NCBI RefSeq assembly: GCF_042684705.1
Contig: NZ_JBHULZ010000026.1
Coordinates: 238,285-302,284, forward strand
Direction: 5' to 3'
From: Mesonia sediminis
Lineage (GTDB): Bacteria; Bacteroidota; Bacteroidia; Flavobacteriales; Flavobacteriaceae
DNA: 64,000 nucleotides
Shown here: positions 33,364 to 43,154 of the stretch, piece after piece
Layout of the letters: the number at the start of each line of letters is the position of its first letter
Numbering within the stretch: position 1 is the stretch's first letter
The notes under the pieces: model-generated
Told to the model about the DNA's origin: nothing
What the model saw: only the letters and a program-made list of their open reading frames with translations
Databases searched by the model: none
Made by a program: the position numbers and the translations under genes

Positions 33364-35771
33364 TGATGAAAAGAACAATTAAAAAAGTTGCAGTAATAGG
33401 TTCTGGGATTATGGGAAGCGCTATTGCTTGCCATTTTGCCAATATAGGAGTGGAAGTTATACTGCTCGATATTGTACCTCGAGAGCTAAATGAACATGAA
33501 AAGAAGAAAGGCTTAAGTTTAGAAAATAAAACGGTTAGAAATCGTATTGTAAATGAAGCCCTAAAAAACGCATTAAAATCCAAGCCCTCCCCCATTTATC
33601 ATCAAGAATTCGCTAAAAGAATACAAACGGGAAATTTAGAGGACGATATAGAGCTTGTAAATCAAGTTGATTGGATTATAGAAGTTGTTGTAGAACGACT
33701 AGACATAAAAAAACAAGTTTTTGATAATATAGAAAAACACAGAAAACCTGGCACTTTAATTACTTCAAATACTTCTGGAATCCCTATAAAATTTATGAAT
33801 GAAGGCAGAAGTGAAGATTTTCAACAACATTTTTGTGGTACTCACTTTTTTAATCCACCACGATATTTACGTCTCTTCGAAATCATTCCAGGGCCAAATA
33901 CGAAGCCAGAAGTGATTGCATTTTTAAACGAATATGGCAAAAAATTCCTCGGCAAAAAATCGGTTATAGCTAAAGACACGCCAGCATTTATAGGTAACCG
34001 CATTGGTATTTTTAGCATTATGAGCCTGTTTCATATCGTGAAAGAAATGGATATGACTATTGAAGAGGTTGATAAACTAACTGGACCGGTTATCGGTAGG
34101 CAAAAATCGGCTACTTTTAGAACCGTAGACGTGGTAGGGCTAGATACTTTGGTTCACGTAGCAAATGGTCTTTATGAAAACGTACCTCACGATGAACAAC
34201 ACGAACTCTTTAAACTTCCTGACTTTATAAAAACAATGATGGAAAACAACTGGCTAGGAAGTAAAACTGGGCAAGGGTTCTATAAAAAAGAAAAAAAGAA
34301 AGATGGCTCTAGCGAAATAAAATCACTCGACCTTAATACACTCGAATACCGAGATCGCAAACGTGCCTCTTTTGCTACTTTAGAGCTTACAAAAACAATT
34401 GATCGCGTTGCCGATCGTTTTGAAGTTCTGATAAAAGGAAAAGACAAGGCTGGAGAATTTTACCGTAAAAATTTTGCGGCTCTTTTTGCTTATGTATCTA
34501 ACCGCATTCCCGAGATTACCGATGAGCTTTATAAAATTGATGATGCGATGCAAGCCGGGTTTGGTTGGGAACACGGGCCATTTCAAATCTGGGACGCCAT
34601 TGGTGTTGAAAAAGGAATAAAAATGATGGCTGAACAAGGCATACAACCTGCAAATTGGGTAAATGAAATGCTTGAAGCTGGATACGATTCATTTTATACG
34701 GTAAAAGACGGGAATACCTACTTCTACGATATTCCTAATAAAAAAATGCAGCAAGTACCTGGTCAAGATGCGTTTATTATTTTAGACAATATAAGAGATG
34801 CCAAAGCTGTATTTAAAAATAGCGGAGTAATCGTTGAGGATTTAGGCGATGGTATTTTAAATGTAGAGTTTAGAAGTAAAATGAATTCTATTGGAGGTGA
34901 TGTTCTTGACGGATTAAATAAAGCAATTGATCTAGCTGAGAAAGAATACCAAGGGCTTGTTGTGGCTAATAACGGACAAAATTTCTCTGTAGGTGCTAAT
35001 ATCGGAATGATTTTCATGATGGCGGTAGAGCAAGAATATGACGAGCTAAATATGGCCATCAAGTATTTTCAAGATACTATGATGCGAATGCGTTATTCTT
35101 CTATCCCCACCGTTGCAGCTCCACATAATATGACGTTGGGTGGCGGTTGTGAACTTTCGCTGCACGCCGACAAAGTAGTAGCTCACGCAGAAACCTATAT
35201 TGGTTTAGTTGAGTTTGGAGTTGGTGTAATTCCCGGTGGTGGCGGTTCAAAAGAAATGACGCTGAGAGCTGCAGATACCTATCAAAAAGACGATGTAGAA
35301 TTAAATCGTCTACGAGAACACTTTTTAACCATTGGTATGGCAAAGGTTTCTACATCTGCCTATGAAGCATACGATTTAAACATATTGCAACCCGGTAAAG
35401 ACATTGTGGTGGTGAATAAAGACCGACAATTGGCTATTGCCAAAAAACAAGCCTTGTTAATGGCAGAAAATGCTTATACACAACCTATAAAACGTCAAGA
35501 TATTAAAGTTTTAGGTAAACAGGCCTTAGGAGCCTTTTATGTTGGAACAGATCAAATGCTTGCTGGAAATTATATCAGTGAACACGATAAAAAAATTGCT
35601 AACAAACTGGCTTATGTAATGGCTGGTGGTGATTTATCGGCTGCTACAAAAGTTAGTGAGCAATATTTGTTAGACCTAGAGCGTGAAGCATTCTTATCGC
35701 TTACAGGAGAAAGAAAGACGCTTGAGCGATTACAACACATGCTTAAAAAAGGAAAACCACTTAGAAACTAA
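33360..35771 (+). CDS. 3-hydroxyacyl-CoA dehydrogenase/enoyl-CoA hydratase bifunctional enzyme
   Basis: It carries out the hydration and NAD-dependent oxidation steps of beta-oxidation. The 803-residue protein starts with the dehydrogenase, NAD-binding VAVIGSGIMGSAIACHFA at about 9-26, followed by the C-terminal dehydrogenase domains with HFFNPPRYLRLFEIIPG and KDTPAFIGNRIG. The hydratase/isomerase domain is at the C-terminal end, with FSVGANIG and the oxyanion/Glu region TLGGGCELSLHAD and GLVEFGVGVIPGGGG. This order is the reverse of E. coli FadB, where the hydratase comes first. Two in-frame ATGs lie at 33360 and 33363. Confidence 0.93.
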   Translation: MMMKRTIKKVAVIGSGIMGSAIACHFANIGVEVILLDIVPRELNEHEKKKGLSLENKTVRNRIVNEALKNALKSKPSPIYHQEFAKRIQTGNLEDDIELVNQVDWIIEVVVERLDIKKQVFDNIEKHRKPGTLITSNTSGIPIKFMNEGRSEDFQQHFCGTHFFNPPRYLRLFEIIPGPNTKPEVIAFLNEYGKKFLGKKSVIAKDTPAFIGNRIGIFSIMSLFHIVKEMDMTIEEVDKLTGPVIGRQKSATFRTVDVVGLDTLVHVANGLYENVPHDEQHELFKLPDFIKTMMENNWLGSKTGQGFYKKEKKKDGSSEIKSLDLNTLEYRDRKRASFATLELTKTIDRVADRFEVLIKGKDKAGEFYRKNFAALFAYVSNRIPEITDELYKIDDAMQAGFGWEHGPFQIWDAIGVEKGIKMMAEQGIQPANWVNEMLEAGYDSFYTVKDGNTYFYDIPNKKMQQVPGQDAFIILDNIRDAKAVFKNSGVIVEDLGDGILNVEFRSKMNSIGGDVLDGLNKAIDLAEKEYQGLVVANNGQNFSVGANIGMIFMMAVEQEYDELNMAIKYFQDTMMRMRYSSIPTVAAPHNMTLGGGCELSLHADKVVAHAETYIGLVEFGVGVIPGGGGSKEMTLRAADTYQKDDVELNRLREHFLTIGMAKVSTSAYEAYDLNILQPGKDIVVVNKDRQLAIAKKQALLMAENAYTQPIKRQDIKVLGKQALGAFYVGTDQMLAGNYISEHDKKIANKLAYVMAGGDLSAATKVSEQYLLDLEREAFLSLTGERKTLERLQHMLKKGKPLRN

Positions 35772-35851
35772 TTATAGGATACCCTATAAATTCTATTGTA
35801 GGAACTTTAAAAAAAGTGTAGCAAAAATCAATCGATTAAAAATAGAAAGAA

Positions 35852-37042
35852 ATGAACAAAACAGCATACATAGTAAAAGCGTATAGAACAGCAGTAGGAA
35901 AATCTTCTCGAGGTGTTTTTCGGTTCAAAAGACCCGATGAATTGGCGGCCGAAACCATCGATTATATGATGAAACAAATTCCAAGCCTAGATAAAAAAAG
36001 AATAGATGATGTCATCGTAGGAAACGCCATGCCCGAAGCCGAACAAGGGCTAAATATGGGTAGATTGGTTTCTTTGATGGGTCTTAAAATTGAAGATGTG
36101 GCGGGCGTAACGGTTAATCGTTATTGCGCATCAGGATTGGAAACTATCGCAATGGCCACCGCAAAGATTCAAAGTGGCCACGCAGATTGTATAATTGCGG
36201 GAGGAGTAGAAAGCATGAGCTATATTCCTATGGGAGGTTATAAACCTGTACCTGATTATCAAGTGGCAAAAGAAGGAAATGAAGATTATTATTGGGGAAT
36301 GGGCCTAACCGCAGAAGCCGTGGCTAATCAATATAAAGTCTCGCGTGAAGATCAAGATGAGTTTGCCTTTAATTCACACCAAAAAGCATTAAAAGCACAA
36401 GCAGAAGATAGGTTTCAAGAACAAATTGTGCCTATACAAATAGATGAAACCTATGTTGAAGAGGGCAAAAAGAAAACAAAAACCTATACCGTAAATAAAG
36501 ATGAAGGTCCGCGGGCAGATACTTCCAAAGAAGCTTTGGCTCGATTACGTCCTGTTTTTGCTCAAGGCGGAAGTGTTACTGCTGGAAACTCCTCACAAAC
36601 TAGTGATGGAGCAGCATTTACTATTGTCATGAGCGAAGCAATGGTCAAAGAGCTTAATCTAGAACCAATAGCACGATTAGTAAGCTATACTGCCGTTGGT
36701 GTAGAACCGAGGATTATGGGAATAGGCCCTGTTAAGGCTATCCCCAAAGCTTTAAAGCAAGCAGGATTAAGCCTTCAAGACATGGAGCTTATTGAGTTAA
36801 ACGAAGCTTTTGCCTCACAGTCTTTAGCGGTTAGCCGCGAATTAAATTTAAATCCAGAAATTTTAAACGTGAATGGTGGCGCAATTGCGCTAGGACATCC
36901 CTTAGGCTGTACCGGAGCTAAGCTAAGTGTGCAACTATTTGACGAAATGCGTAAAAGAAACCTGCAAAACAAATATGGTATGGTGACCATGTGCGTAGGA
37001 ACAGGACAAGGAGCAGCTGGCGTATACGAATTTATAAATTAA
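35852..37042 (+). CDS. Acetyl-CoA C-acyltransferase (3-ketoacyl-CoA thiolase)
   Basis: It cleaves 3-ketoacyl-CoA with CoA to acetyl-CoA in the last step of beta-oxidation. The 396-residue protein has the nucleophilic Cys92 in NRYCASGLETIA, the His in GGAIALGHPLGCTGAK and the second Cys in MCVGTGQGAAG, all thiolase hallmarks. It lies 80 bp after the multienzyme gene and 25 bp before the acyl-CoA dehydrogenase in the same operon, so fatty-acid degradation is the likely role rather than biosynthetic thiolase. Confidence 0.95.
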   Translation: MNKTAYIVKAYRTAVGKSSRGVFRFKRPDELAAETIDYMMKQIPSLDKKRIDDVIVGNAMPEAEQGLNMGRLVSLMGLKIEDVAGVTVNRYCASGLETIAMATAKIQSGHADCIIAGGVESMSYIPMGGYKPVPDYQVAKEGNEDYYWGMGLTAEAVANQYKVSREDQDEFAFNSHQKALKAQAEDRFQEQIVPIQIDETYVEEGKKKTKTYTVNKDEGPRADTSKEALARLRPVFAQGGSVTAGNSSQTSDGAAFTIVMSEAMVKELNLEPIARLVSYTAVGVEPRIMGIGPVKAIPKALKQAGLSLQDMELIELNEAFASQSLAVSRELNLNPEILNVNGGAIALGHPLGCTGAKLSVQLFDEMRKRNLQNKYGMVTMCVGTGQGAAGVYEFIN

Positions 37043-37067
37043 ACCAACATCCAAAAAAAGAAAAATC

Positions 37068-38873
37068 ATGAGTACAGAAAAAAATAAAGAAATACTTCGC
37101 GGCGGTCAATTTTTAGTAAAAGAAACTCCGTGTGAAGCGGTTTTTACCCCCGAAGATTTTACCGAAGAACAAAAAATGATGCGAGACTCGGTTAAAGAGT
37201 TTGTCGATAGAGAAATCTGGCCTAAAAAAGAGGAGTTTGAAAAGAAAAACTACCAACTAACCGAAGACATCATGAAAAAGTTAGGTGAGTTAGGTTTCCT
37301 AGGAGTAGCCGTGCCCGAAGAATATGACGGTTTGGGTATGGGCTTTGTTTCTACCATGCTGGTTTGCGATTATATATCTGGAGCAACAGGATCAATTGCT
37401 ACTGCTTTTGGAGCCCATACAGGTATAGGCACCATGCCCATAACCTTGTATGGTACCGAAGAGCAAAAAAAGAAATATGTTCCTAAACTTGCAACAGGAG
37501 AGTGGTTTGGCGCATATTGCTTAACCGAGCCTGGAGCAGGAAGTGATGCTAACTCGGGTAAAACAAAGGCTGTTTTAACAGAAGACGAAAAGCATTACCT
37601 CATCAGTGGCCAAAAAATGTGGATATCAAATGCAGGATTTGCCAATCTTTTTATTGTCTTTGCCCGTATCGAAGATGACAAAAACATTACCGGATTTATT
37701 GTAGAAAACGACCCAGAAAATGGTATTAGCTTTGGCGAAGAAGAGAAAAAGCTAGGAATTCACTCCTCTTCTACCCGACAAGTATTTTTTAACGAAACCA
37801 AAGTACCGGTAGAAAACATGCTTTCAGAACGTGGTAATGGATTCAAAATAGCTATGAATGCCTTGAATGTAGGCCGAATAAAATTAGCTGCCGCATGTTT
37901 AGACGCTCAAAGAAGAGTCACCGAAGGAGCGGTAAAATATGCCAATGAGCGTGTACAATTCGACACCCCAATTGCCAATTTTGGAGCCATTAAATATAAG
38001 CTCGCCGAAATGGCTACCTCTACCTACGTGGGCGAATCGGCTTCCTATCGTGCAGCAAAAAATATAGAAGACCGCATCGCAATCCGTCAAGCGGATGGAA
38101 ATTCTCACGCCGAAGCCGAACTCAAAGGTGTTGAAGAATATGCTATTGAATGCTCCATCTTAAAGGTAGCTTGCTCAGAAGATATCCAAAACTGTAGTGA
38201 TGAAGGTATCCAAGTTTTTGGTGGTATGGGCTTCTCCGCAGATACCCCAATGGAATCTGCTTGGCGCGATGCTCGTATTTCTCGAATTTATGAGGGAACC
38301 AATGAAATTAACCGAATGCTCGCTGTGGGTATGTTGGTTAAAAAGGCAATGAAAGGACACGTTGATTTATTGGGACCAGCTATGGCTGTAGCCGATGAAC
38401 TTACCGGTATACCTTCGTTCGACAAACCTGATTATAACGAGCTGTTTGCAGAGGAAAAAGAAATGATTGCCAAGCTTAAAAAGGTGTTTTTAATGGTGGC
38501 TGGTAGTGCTGTACAAAAGTTTGGTCCGCAATTAGAAGAACACCAACAATTGCTTCTCGCTGCCGCGGATATACTTATTGAAATTTATATGGCTGAGTCT
38601 GCCATTTTAAGAACCGAGAAAAATGCGAAGCGTTATGGTGAAGAAAAACAAACCGAGCAAATTGCTATGAGTAAGCTATACCTTTATAACGCTGTTGATA
38701 TAATTAATCAAAAAGCAAAAGAAGGTATCGTTTCATTCGCCGAAGGTGATGAACAACGCATGATGCTTATGGGCTTAAAGAGATTTACAAAGTATCAAAA
38801 TATGCCTAATGTAGTAGCCCTTCGAAATGAAATTGCAGATAAGTTAATTGAAGAAAATAAATATTGTTTTTAA
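37068..38873 (+). CDS. Acyl-CoA dehydrogenase, long (VLCAD-like) form
   Basis: A FAD enzyme that introduces the trans-2 double bond into acyl-CoA, the first oxidation of beta-oxidation. At 601 residues it is longer than the usual 380-400, with an extra C-terminal helical domain as in very-long-chain acyl-CoA dehydrogenases. Visible motifs are YCLTEPGAGSDANSG (FAD and substrate), KMWISNAGFANLF, and RISRIYEGTNEINR with the catalytic Glu. It is the last gene of the regulator-multienzyme-thiolase operon and is followed by a strong terminator. Confidence 0.95.
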   Translation: MSTEKNKEILRGGQFLVKETPCEAVFTPEDFTEEQKMMRDSVKEFVDREIWPKKEEFEKKNYQLTEDIMKKLGELGFLGVAVPEEYDGLGMGFVSTMLVCDYISGATGSIATAFGAHTGIGTMPITLYGTEEQKKKYVPKLATGEWFGAYCLTEPGAGSDANSGKTKAVLTEDEKHYLISGQKMWISNAGFANLFIVFARIEDDKNITGFIVENDPENGISFGEEEKKLGIHSSSTRQVFFNETKVPVENMLSERGNGFKIAMNALNVGRIKLAAACLDAQRRVTEGAVKYANERVQFDTPIANFGAIKYKLAEMATSTYVGESASYRAAKNIEDRIAIRQADGNSHAEAELKGVEEYAIECSILKVACSEDIQNCSDEGIQVFGGMGFSADTPMESAWRDARISRIYEGTNEINRMLAVGMLVKKAMKGHVDLLGPAMAVADELTGIPSFDKPDYNELFAEEKEMIAKLKKVFLMVAGSAVQKFGPQLEEHQQLLLAAADILIEIYMAESAILRTEKNAKRYGEEKQTEQIAMSKLYLYNAVDIINQKAKEGIVSFAEGDEQRMMLMGLKRFTKYQNMPNVVALRNEIADKLIEENKYCF

Positions 38874-38896
38874 CTATTAAAGTTTGTTATTCATCC

Positions 38897-38922
38897 AAGC
38901 CGCTTTAAAAAGCGGCTTTTTT
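38897..38922 (+). terminator. Rho-independent terminator of the beta-oxidation operon
   Basis: A 9-bp GC-rich stem AAGCCGCTT / AAGCGGCTT with a TAAA loop followed by a T run. Confidence 0.93.
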
Positions 38923-38999
38923 TATTAAAAAAAGATTAAAAATATCTTTTTAACAATTCTATAATAAATTGCCTGCGCTTAAAATGATAATTTGAAACT

Positions 39000-40733
39000 A
39001 TGAAAAATAATTTCTATTTAAGCATTATATCCGTTCTACTATATACCATTTTTTCCTTTGCCCAAAGCAACGAAAAAAATGAAGACACTATATACAATAT
39101 GCCTGAAGCAAAATCTGTAGTAGACACCGCAAAGAGTAAGTTTTTAGCCAACCCTATAAGTGAATACAATGAGGCTTACTTCATTTTAGACAGGCTTAAC
39201 ACCAGCATAGGGCTTCCTCCAAATCAAATCAATTTAGAGACCCCGCAAGCAGCATTAGAACATTTTCTAACCAAAGCCGAAGCAGGGAAATACCAAGAAG
39301 CCGCATATACCTTTAATTTAAACCTATTACCAAAAACTACGACTATAGAAGAGGCTGCAATATTAGCCGAAAAATTTCATTTTGTACTCAAGCAAAGAGT
39401 GAAGATTGACTGGGATAACCTGGCCGATCGACCCGACGGACAATTGGATTTTTCAACCACAACTAATAAAGCAGTAGCGGGTAAACCTAGACGCAGTGTA
39501 GCCTTTGGTGCGGTAAAACTGAATAATAGAAACATAGTGTTACGCGTGCAACGAGTTAAATACAAACATTATGGAGCTTTTTGGCTAATTTCTTCTAATA
39601 CGGTTGAAAATATCGAGCCATTATACGCCGAATATGGTCCTAGAAAATTAGACCGGATGATGCCCAATTGGGCACGAGTACAATTGTGGGATACTCCAAT
39701 CTGGAAACCAATTGGCACGCTTTGCATTCTTTTTATTTCTTATTTTTTAGGTAGGATTCTCATTTTTGTAATCCGAAAAGGATTAATCAAGTCAAATAAA
39801 ATTTGGGTACAAAGCATTGCGAAAAAATTAAGTAAACCTGCAGGGATCACCATAGGTATTCTATTTTTTTATATTCTTTTAAATGAATTGATTTCTTTTA
39901 CGGGAAGGTACGCCAGTACTCTTTATACGATATTATTGATTGTTGTGATAGGCTCAATCACGTGGTTAATTATGAAAATGATAGACTACATTATGGTGCA
40001 TATTGCAGAAAACCGAATAGGCGATACTAACCCTGAAGAAAATTCTGAGGCACGAATGATGTTAACCTACATTTCGGTAGCTAGAAGAGTTATTACCTTT
40101 GTTGTAATTATTGTGGGAGTTGCCGTAATTATATCGCAATTTAGAACATTAGAACGATTAGGCATTTCTTTAATAGCTTCTGCAGGAGTGGCAACTGTAA
40201 TCATTGGTGTAGCAGCCCAAAGCACCTTAGGGAATATAATTGCAGGTATACAAATAGCTATTACCAAACCTGCTAGAATTGGTGATACCGTTATAATAAA
40301 AGATGATTGGGGCTATGTTGAAGACATTCAATTTACCTATATGGTTGTACGTACTTGGGACCTGAGACGTTTGGTAGTCCCTTTAAAATATGTAGTTTCA
40401 AATGTATTTGAAAATTGGTCCATGACCAATGCGCATCAAATTAGACCTATTATAATTCATGCAGATTATACGGTGAACGTAAATAAAATTAGAGCAAAAT
40501 TTAGAGAACTTGTTGAAGCAGATGATGATTGGGATGGCGAACATCCTCCCAAAGTACAAGTAGTAGAGGCAAACGAAAAAACCATTGAAATAAGAGCGCT
40601 ATGCAGCGCCAAAGATGCAAGTCATACCTGGGATTTTCATTGCCGCCTGCGAGAAGAACTTATTACTTATCTTGTAAGTCTAGATTCGGGTGCTCATTTA
40701 CCTACCTACCGTTATCAACATGCGCCTGAATAA
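39000..40733 (+). CDS. Mechanosensitive channel of the MscS family with periplasmic N-terminal domain
   Basis: The 577-residue protein has a signal peptide (about 1-21, ending FAQS), a soluble domain of about 200 residues that would face the periplasm, then four to five membrane helices from about 238. The pore-lining MscS helix is seen as ASAGVATVIIGVAAQSTLGNII followed by the beta domain entry PARIGDTVIIKDDWGYVEDI and the C-terminal cytoplasmic vestibule. Such channels release solutes on hypo-osmotic shock. It is monocistronic. Confidence 0.9.
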   Translation: MKNNFYLSIISVLLYTIFSFAQSNEKNEDTIYNMPEAKSVVDTAKSKFLANPISEYNEAYFILDRLNTSIGLPPNQINLETPQAALEHFLTKAEAGKYQEAAYTFNLNLLPKTTTIEEAAILAEKFHFVLKQRVKIDWDNLADRPDGQLDFSTTTNKAVAGKPRRSVAFGAVKLNNRNIVLRVQRVKYKHYGAFWLISSNTVENIEPLYAEYGPRKLDRMMPNWARVQLWDTPIWKPIGTLCILFISYFLGRILIFVIRKGLIKSNKIWVQSIAKKLSKPAGITIGILFFYILLNELISFTGRYASTLYTILLIVVIGSITWLIMKMIDYIMVHIAENRIGDTNPEENSEARMMLTYISVARRVITFVVIIVGVAVIISQFRTLERLGISLIASAGVATVIIGVAAQSTLGNIIAGIQIAITKPARIGDTVIIKDDWGYVEDIQFTYMVVRTWDLRRLVVPLKYVVSNVFENWSMTNAHQIRPIIIHADYTVNVNKIRAKFRELVEADDDWDGEHPPKVQVVEANEKTIEIRALCSAKDASHTWDFHCRLREELITYLVSLDSGAHLPTYRYQHAPE

Positions 40734-40818
40734 TAGTTATGTTAATTTTTTAATGATTTTGAACTAAATTTTAAATATAGATTAACTACAAAAATAAATT
40801 AATCACAAAACCTTGCTG

Positions 40819-40826
40819 TATATTTG
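40819..40826 (+). promoter_or_regulatory. TATATTTG -7 element of the YtxH-like gene
   Basis: TATATTTG lies 24 bp upstream of the ATG at 40851. No consensus TTG is found at the usual distance. Confidence 0.5.
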
Positions 40827-40850
40827 AATAAATAAAAAACACAAACAATT

Positions 40851-41141
40851 ATGAGTAAAGGAAAAGGAAATGTAGTTTTAGGAGTTTTAGCGGGTGCTCT
40901 AGCTGGAGCAACAGCTGGTTTATTATTTGCCCCAAAAAAAGGAAAAGACACTAGGAAGCAAATTGCTAGTTCTACACAAGGTTATGTAGCCGGTGCAAAA
41001 GAAAAAGTTGATGATGTGAAAAGCTCTATAGAGCATAAAATAGAAGCATTAAAAGCAAAAAAGAATGCTGCCTTAGCAAATAATAAAGGTGAAGAACTGA
41101 CTGAAGAGGCAAAAGCTAAAATACATAACGTAGCAAGCTAG
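40851..41141 (+). CDS. YtxH domain protein
   Basis: A 96-residue protein with a Gly/Ala-rich hydrophobic helix (about 7-28) directly followed by LLFAPKKGKDTRKQI, the signature of YtxH proteins. The rest is a charged amphipathic helix rich in Lys and Ala. YtxH-type proteins are often general-stress proteins and their mode of action is unknown. It is monocistronic with its own promoter and a strong bidirectional terminator. Confidence 0.88.
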   Translation: MSKGKGNVVLGVLAGALAGATAGLLFAPKKGKDTRKQIASSTQGYVAGAKEKVDDVKSSIEHKIEALKAKKNAALANNKGEELTEEAKAKIHNVAS

Positions 41142-41158
41142 ATTAAGGATTAAATTTA

Positions 41159-41187
41159 AAAACACCCCAAAATTTGGGGTGTTTTTT
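41159..41187. terminator. Bidirectional terminator
   Basis: The perfect stem AACACCCC(AAA) / (TTT)GGGGTGTT has T on its right for the YtxH-like gene and an A-rich left flank that gives a T run for the convergent phosphatase gene ending at 41187. Confidence 0.9.
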
Positions 41188-42146
41188 TATAGTTTATTCT
41201 GACTGTGTTCAATAGCTTCTTTACTTGATTTAAAATATAGAGCTTGAACCCCTAGTGTACTTATATTTTCTAATATTTTTTTAATCTCTTTCTTCTTGTT
41301 TTGAGTGGTTTGTCTGATATAAACAGCATAGATATTCGCCGGGAAAATCTTTATTATATCTTGGTAAATTTTCGCATCTTTTTGAGAATCATCACCTAAT
41401 AATATAAATTGTAATTCGGGATAAAACTCAACTATATGCCTGATTTTATAAAACTTGTGTTGATGATCACCTCTGCCTGTTTTTATAAAATCACGTATTC
41501 CGTTTTTAATCTCTTTTAGTTGCAGCACCCCTTTTGGTAGCCGATGTAAATCCGTAAAGGCACTTATAAAATTATATAAATTCCATTCACTACTACTTAC
41601 ATAAAAAAAAGCATTGTTTTTATTTTTATCTTCTCTACCTAGTTGTTCGAGTTCTCGATAATGATTAACCACCCCAGTAAAAACTTTCCTCTTGTATAGG
41701 TTTTTGGTAAGCATAACATAGAGTTTTTTAAAAAAATTATTGGAATGGGAAATTAAAAAAGTATCGTCAATGTCTGAAATAATACCATACTCCCCAGGAT
41801 AAGGCTTAATAAATTCTCCTTTCTTACTTAGTGTTTGTTTTTCATCATTCACTGTAACCTTAAAAGTATGCCACCCAGAGCTTAAACTTTTTTCATAGGG
41901 TATCATCACTCGAAAATGCCCGTCGTCTAGCGTTTTAGTCGTTTGCCTAATGTTTCCAAAACTTATGGTAATTGAGATATTAGCTAACGTCTTAACCCTA
42001 AACATTTGAAAAACTTGTTTAGCATGTTTCCAACCCTTTCGATCTAATTTAAATATGTCTGGCGTATTTTTTTCAAACACGTGGCCCATTATCAAGATCT
42101 TTCTTTGGTTGGCGTAACCTCTATAAATTTTTAAATCTTTTGGCAT
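41187..42146 (-). CDS. App1-type (DUF2183) phosphatidate phosphatase-like protein
   Basis: A 319-residue protein. The N-terminal third is beta-rich. The catalytic domain begins with IISDIDDTFLISHS, the DxDxT motif of the haloacid dehalogenase superfamily (Asp125, Asp127, Thr129), and continues with FFYVSSSEWNLYNFI and FILLGDDSQKDAKIY, the set seen in App1/DUF2183 proteins. Yeast App1 is a Mg-dependent phosphatidate phosphatase; activity of bacterial members is less clear. No signal peptide is visible. The divergent neighbour 69 bp away is a diacylglycerol kinase-like gene, the opposite reaction. Confidence 0.85.
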   Translation of the reverse strand: MPKDLKIYRGYANQRKILIMGHVFEKNTPDIFKLDRKGWKHAKQVFQMFRVKTLANISITISFGNIRQTTKTLDDGHFRVMIPYEKSLSSGWHTFKVTVNDEKQTLSKKGEFIKPYPGEYGIISDIDDTFLISHSNNFFKKLYVMLTKNLYKRKVFTGVVNHYRELEQLGREDKNKNNAFFYVSSSEWNLYNFISAFTDLHRLPKGVLQLKEIKNGIRDFIKTGRGDHQHKFYKIRHIVEFYPELQFILLGDDSQKDAKIYQDIIKIFPANIYAVYIRQTTQNKKKEIKKILENISTLGVQALYFKSSKEAIEHSQNKL

Positions 42147-42215
42147 TCCGTAAAGATATTATTAAGATGATGTATCAAATTTTATAACTAACTTTAAAAT
42201 TAAAATTAGGCACGT

Positions 42216-43076
42216 ATGGCTATACTACTCATTTTAAATCCAATAAGTGGTGATATTGATAAAAGTAACTTTTTAAAAGTATTAAAAAATAAATTAGGTA
42301 AAAAAGTCAATACGTTAAACATTTTTAAAACCACTGGAAAAAATGACTTAGAGCTTCTTAAACAACATTTACAAGAGCATACATATAATAAAGTGTTGGT
42401 CGCAGGAGGTGACGGCACTGTAAAATTAGCGGCAGAATGCTTACTGAATACTTCAATTCCTATAGGAGTTATTCCCCTAGGTTCAGCCAATGGATTAGCA
42501 ACAGATTTAGAGCTACCTACTACTTTAGACGCTAGTATTAACGTTGCGTTAGGACAAAATACAAGAAAGATTGATGCCTTGTTTATAAATGGCAATCTAT
42601 GCTTGCACATGAGCGATTTAGGTATTAATGCAGCGCTTATAAAATCCTATGAGCGGTCCAGCGTTCGCGGTAAAATAGGTTACCTATTTGCGGGTATCCC
42701 TACCCTATTAAATAATAAAAATCCACAAAATTTTAGTATTGAAACCAATGAGCAGAAATTAATTAGGCACGGTATTATGCTAGGAATTGCTAATAGTAGA
42801 AGGTACGGAACCGGAGCTTTAGTAAATCCAGAAGGGATTATCGATGATGGTTATTTTGAATTGTTAATTTTTAAAGAATTGAATATAAAAGAGATTATTA
42901 AGACCTTAAGAGATGAAAAAAGTTATAATTCTTCATTTTTAGAAATTATCTCCTGTCAGCAAGCTAAAATTTGCTGTGAGACTCCTACAGATTTTCAAAT
43001 TGATGGTGAATATTTAGGCAAAATAAGCTCAGTAGAAATAAAAATAGAACAAAAAGCTTTAAATATTATGATATAG
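42216..43076 (+). CDS. Diacylglycerol kinase-like lipid kinase (DAGK catalytic domain)
   Basis: The 286-residue protein has the DAGK/sphingosine kinase fold with LVAGGDGTVKLAAE (nucleotide-binding GGDGT at 64-68), IPLGSANGLATDL, and the C-terminal beta domain ending with FQIDGEYLGK. Bacterial members such as DgkB and YegS phosphorylate diacylglycerol or phosphatidylglycerol at the inner membrane face. It is transcribed divergently from an App1-type phosphatidate phosphatase-like gene, suggesting the pair adjusts phosphatidate and diacylglycerol levels (inference). Confidence 0.88.
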   Translation: MAILLILNPISGDIDKSNFLKVLKNKLGKKVNTLNIFKTTGKNDLELLKQHLQEHTYNKVLVAGGDGTVKLAAECLLNTSIPIGVIPLGSANGLATDLELPTTLDASINVALGQNTRKIDALFINGNLCLHMSDLGINAALIKSYERSSVRGKIGYLFAGIPTLLNNKNPQNFSIETNEQKLIRHGIMLGIANSRRYGTGALVNPEGIIDDGYFELLIFKELNIKEIIKTLRDEKSYNSSFLEIISCQQAKICCETPTDFQIDGEYLGKISSVEIKIEQKALNIMI

Positions 43077-43154
43077 CCCTAAACTTTTGTTAACTGCAAA
43101 CCAATATCTTGAGTGTTTGCGACTTACTTTTTAAATTTATAAAAAAGTACTATT

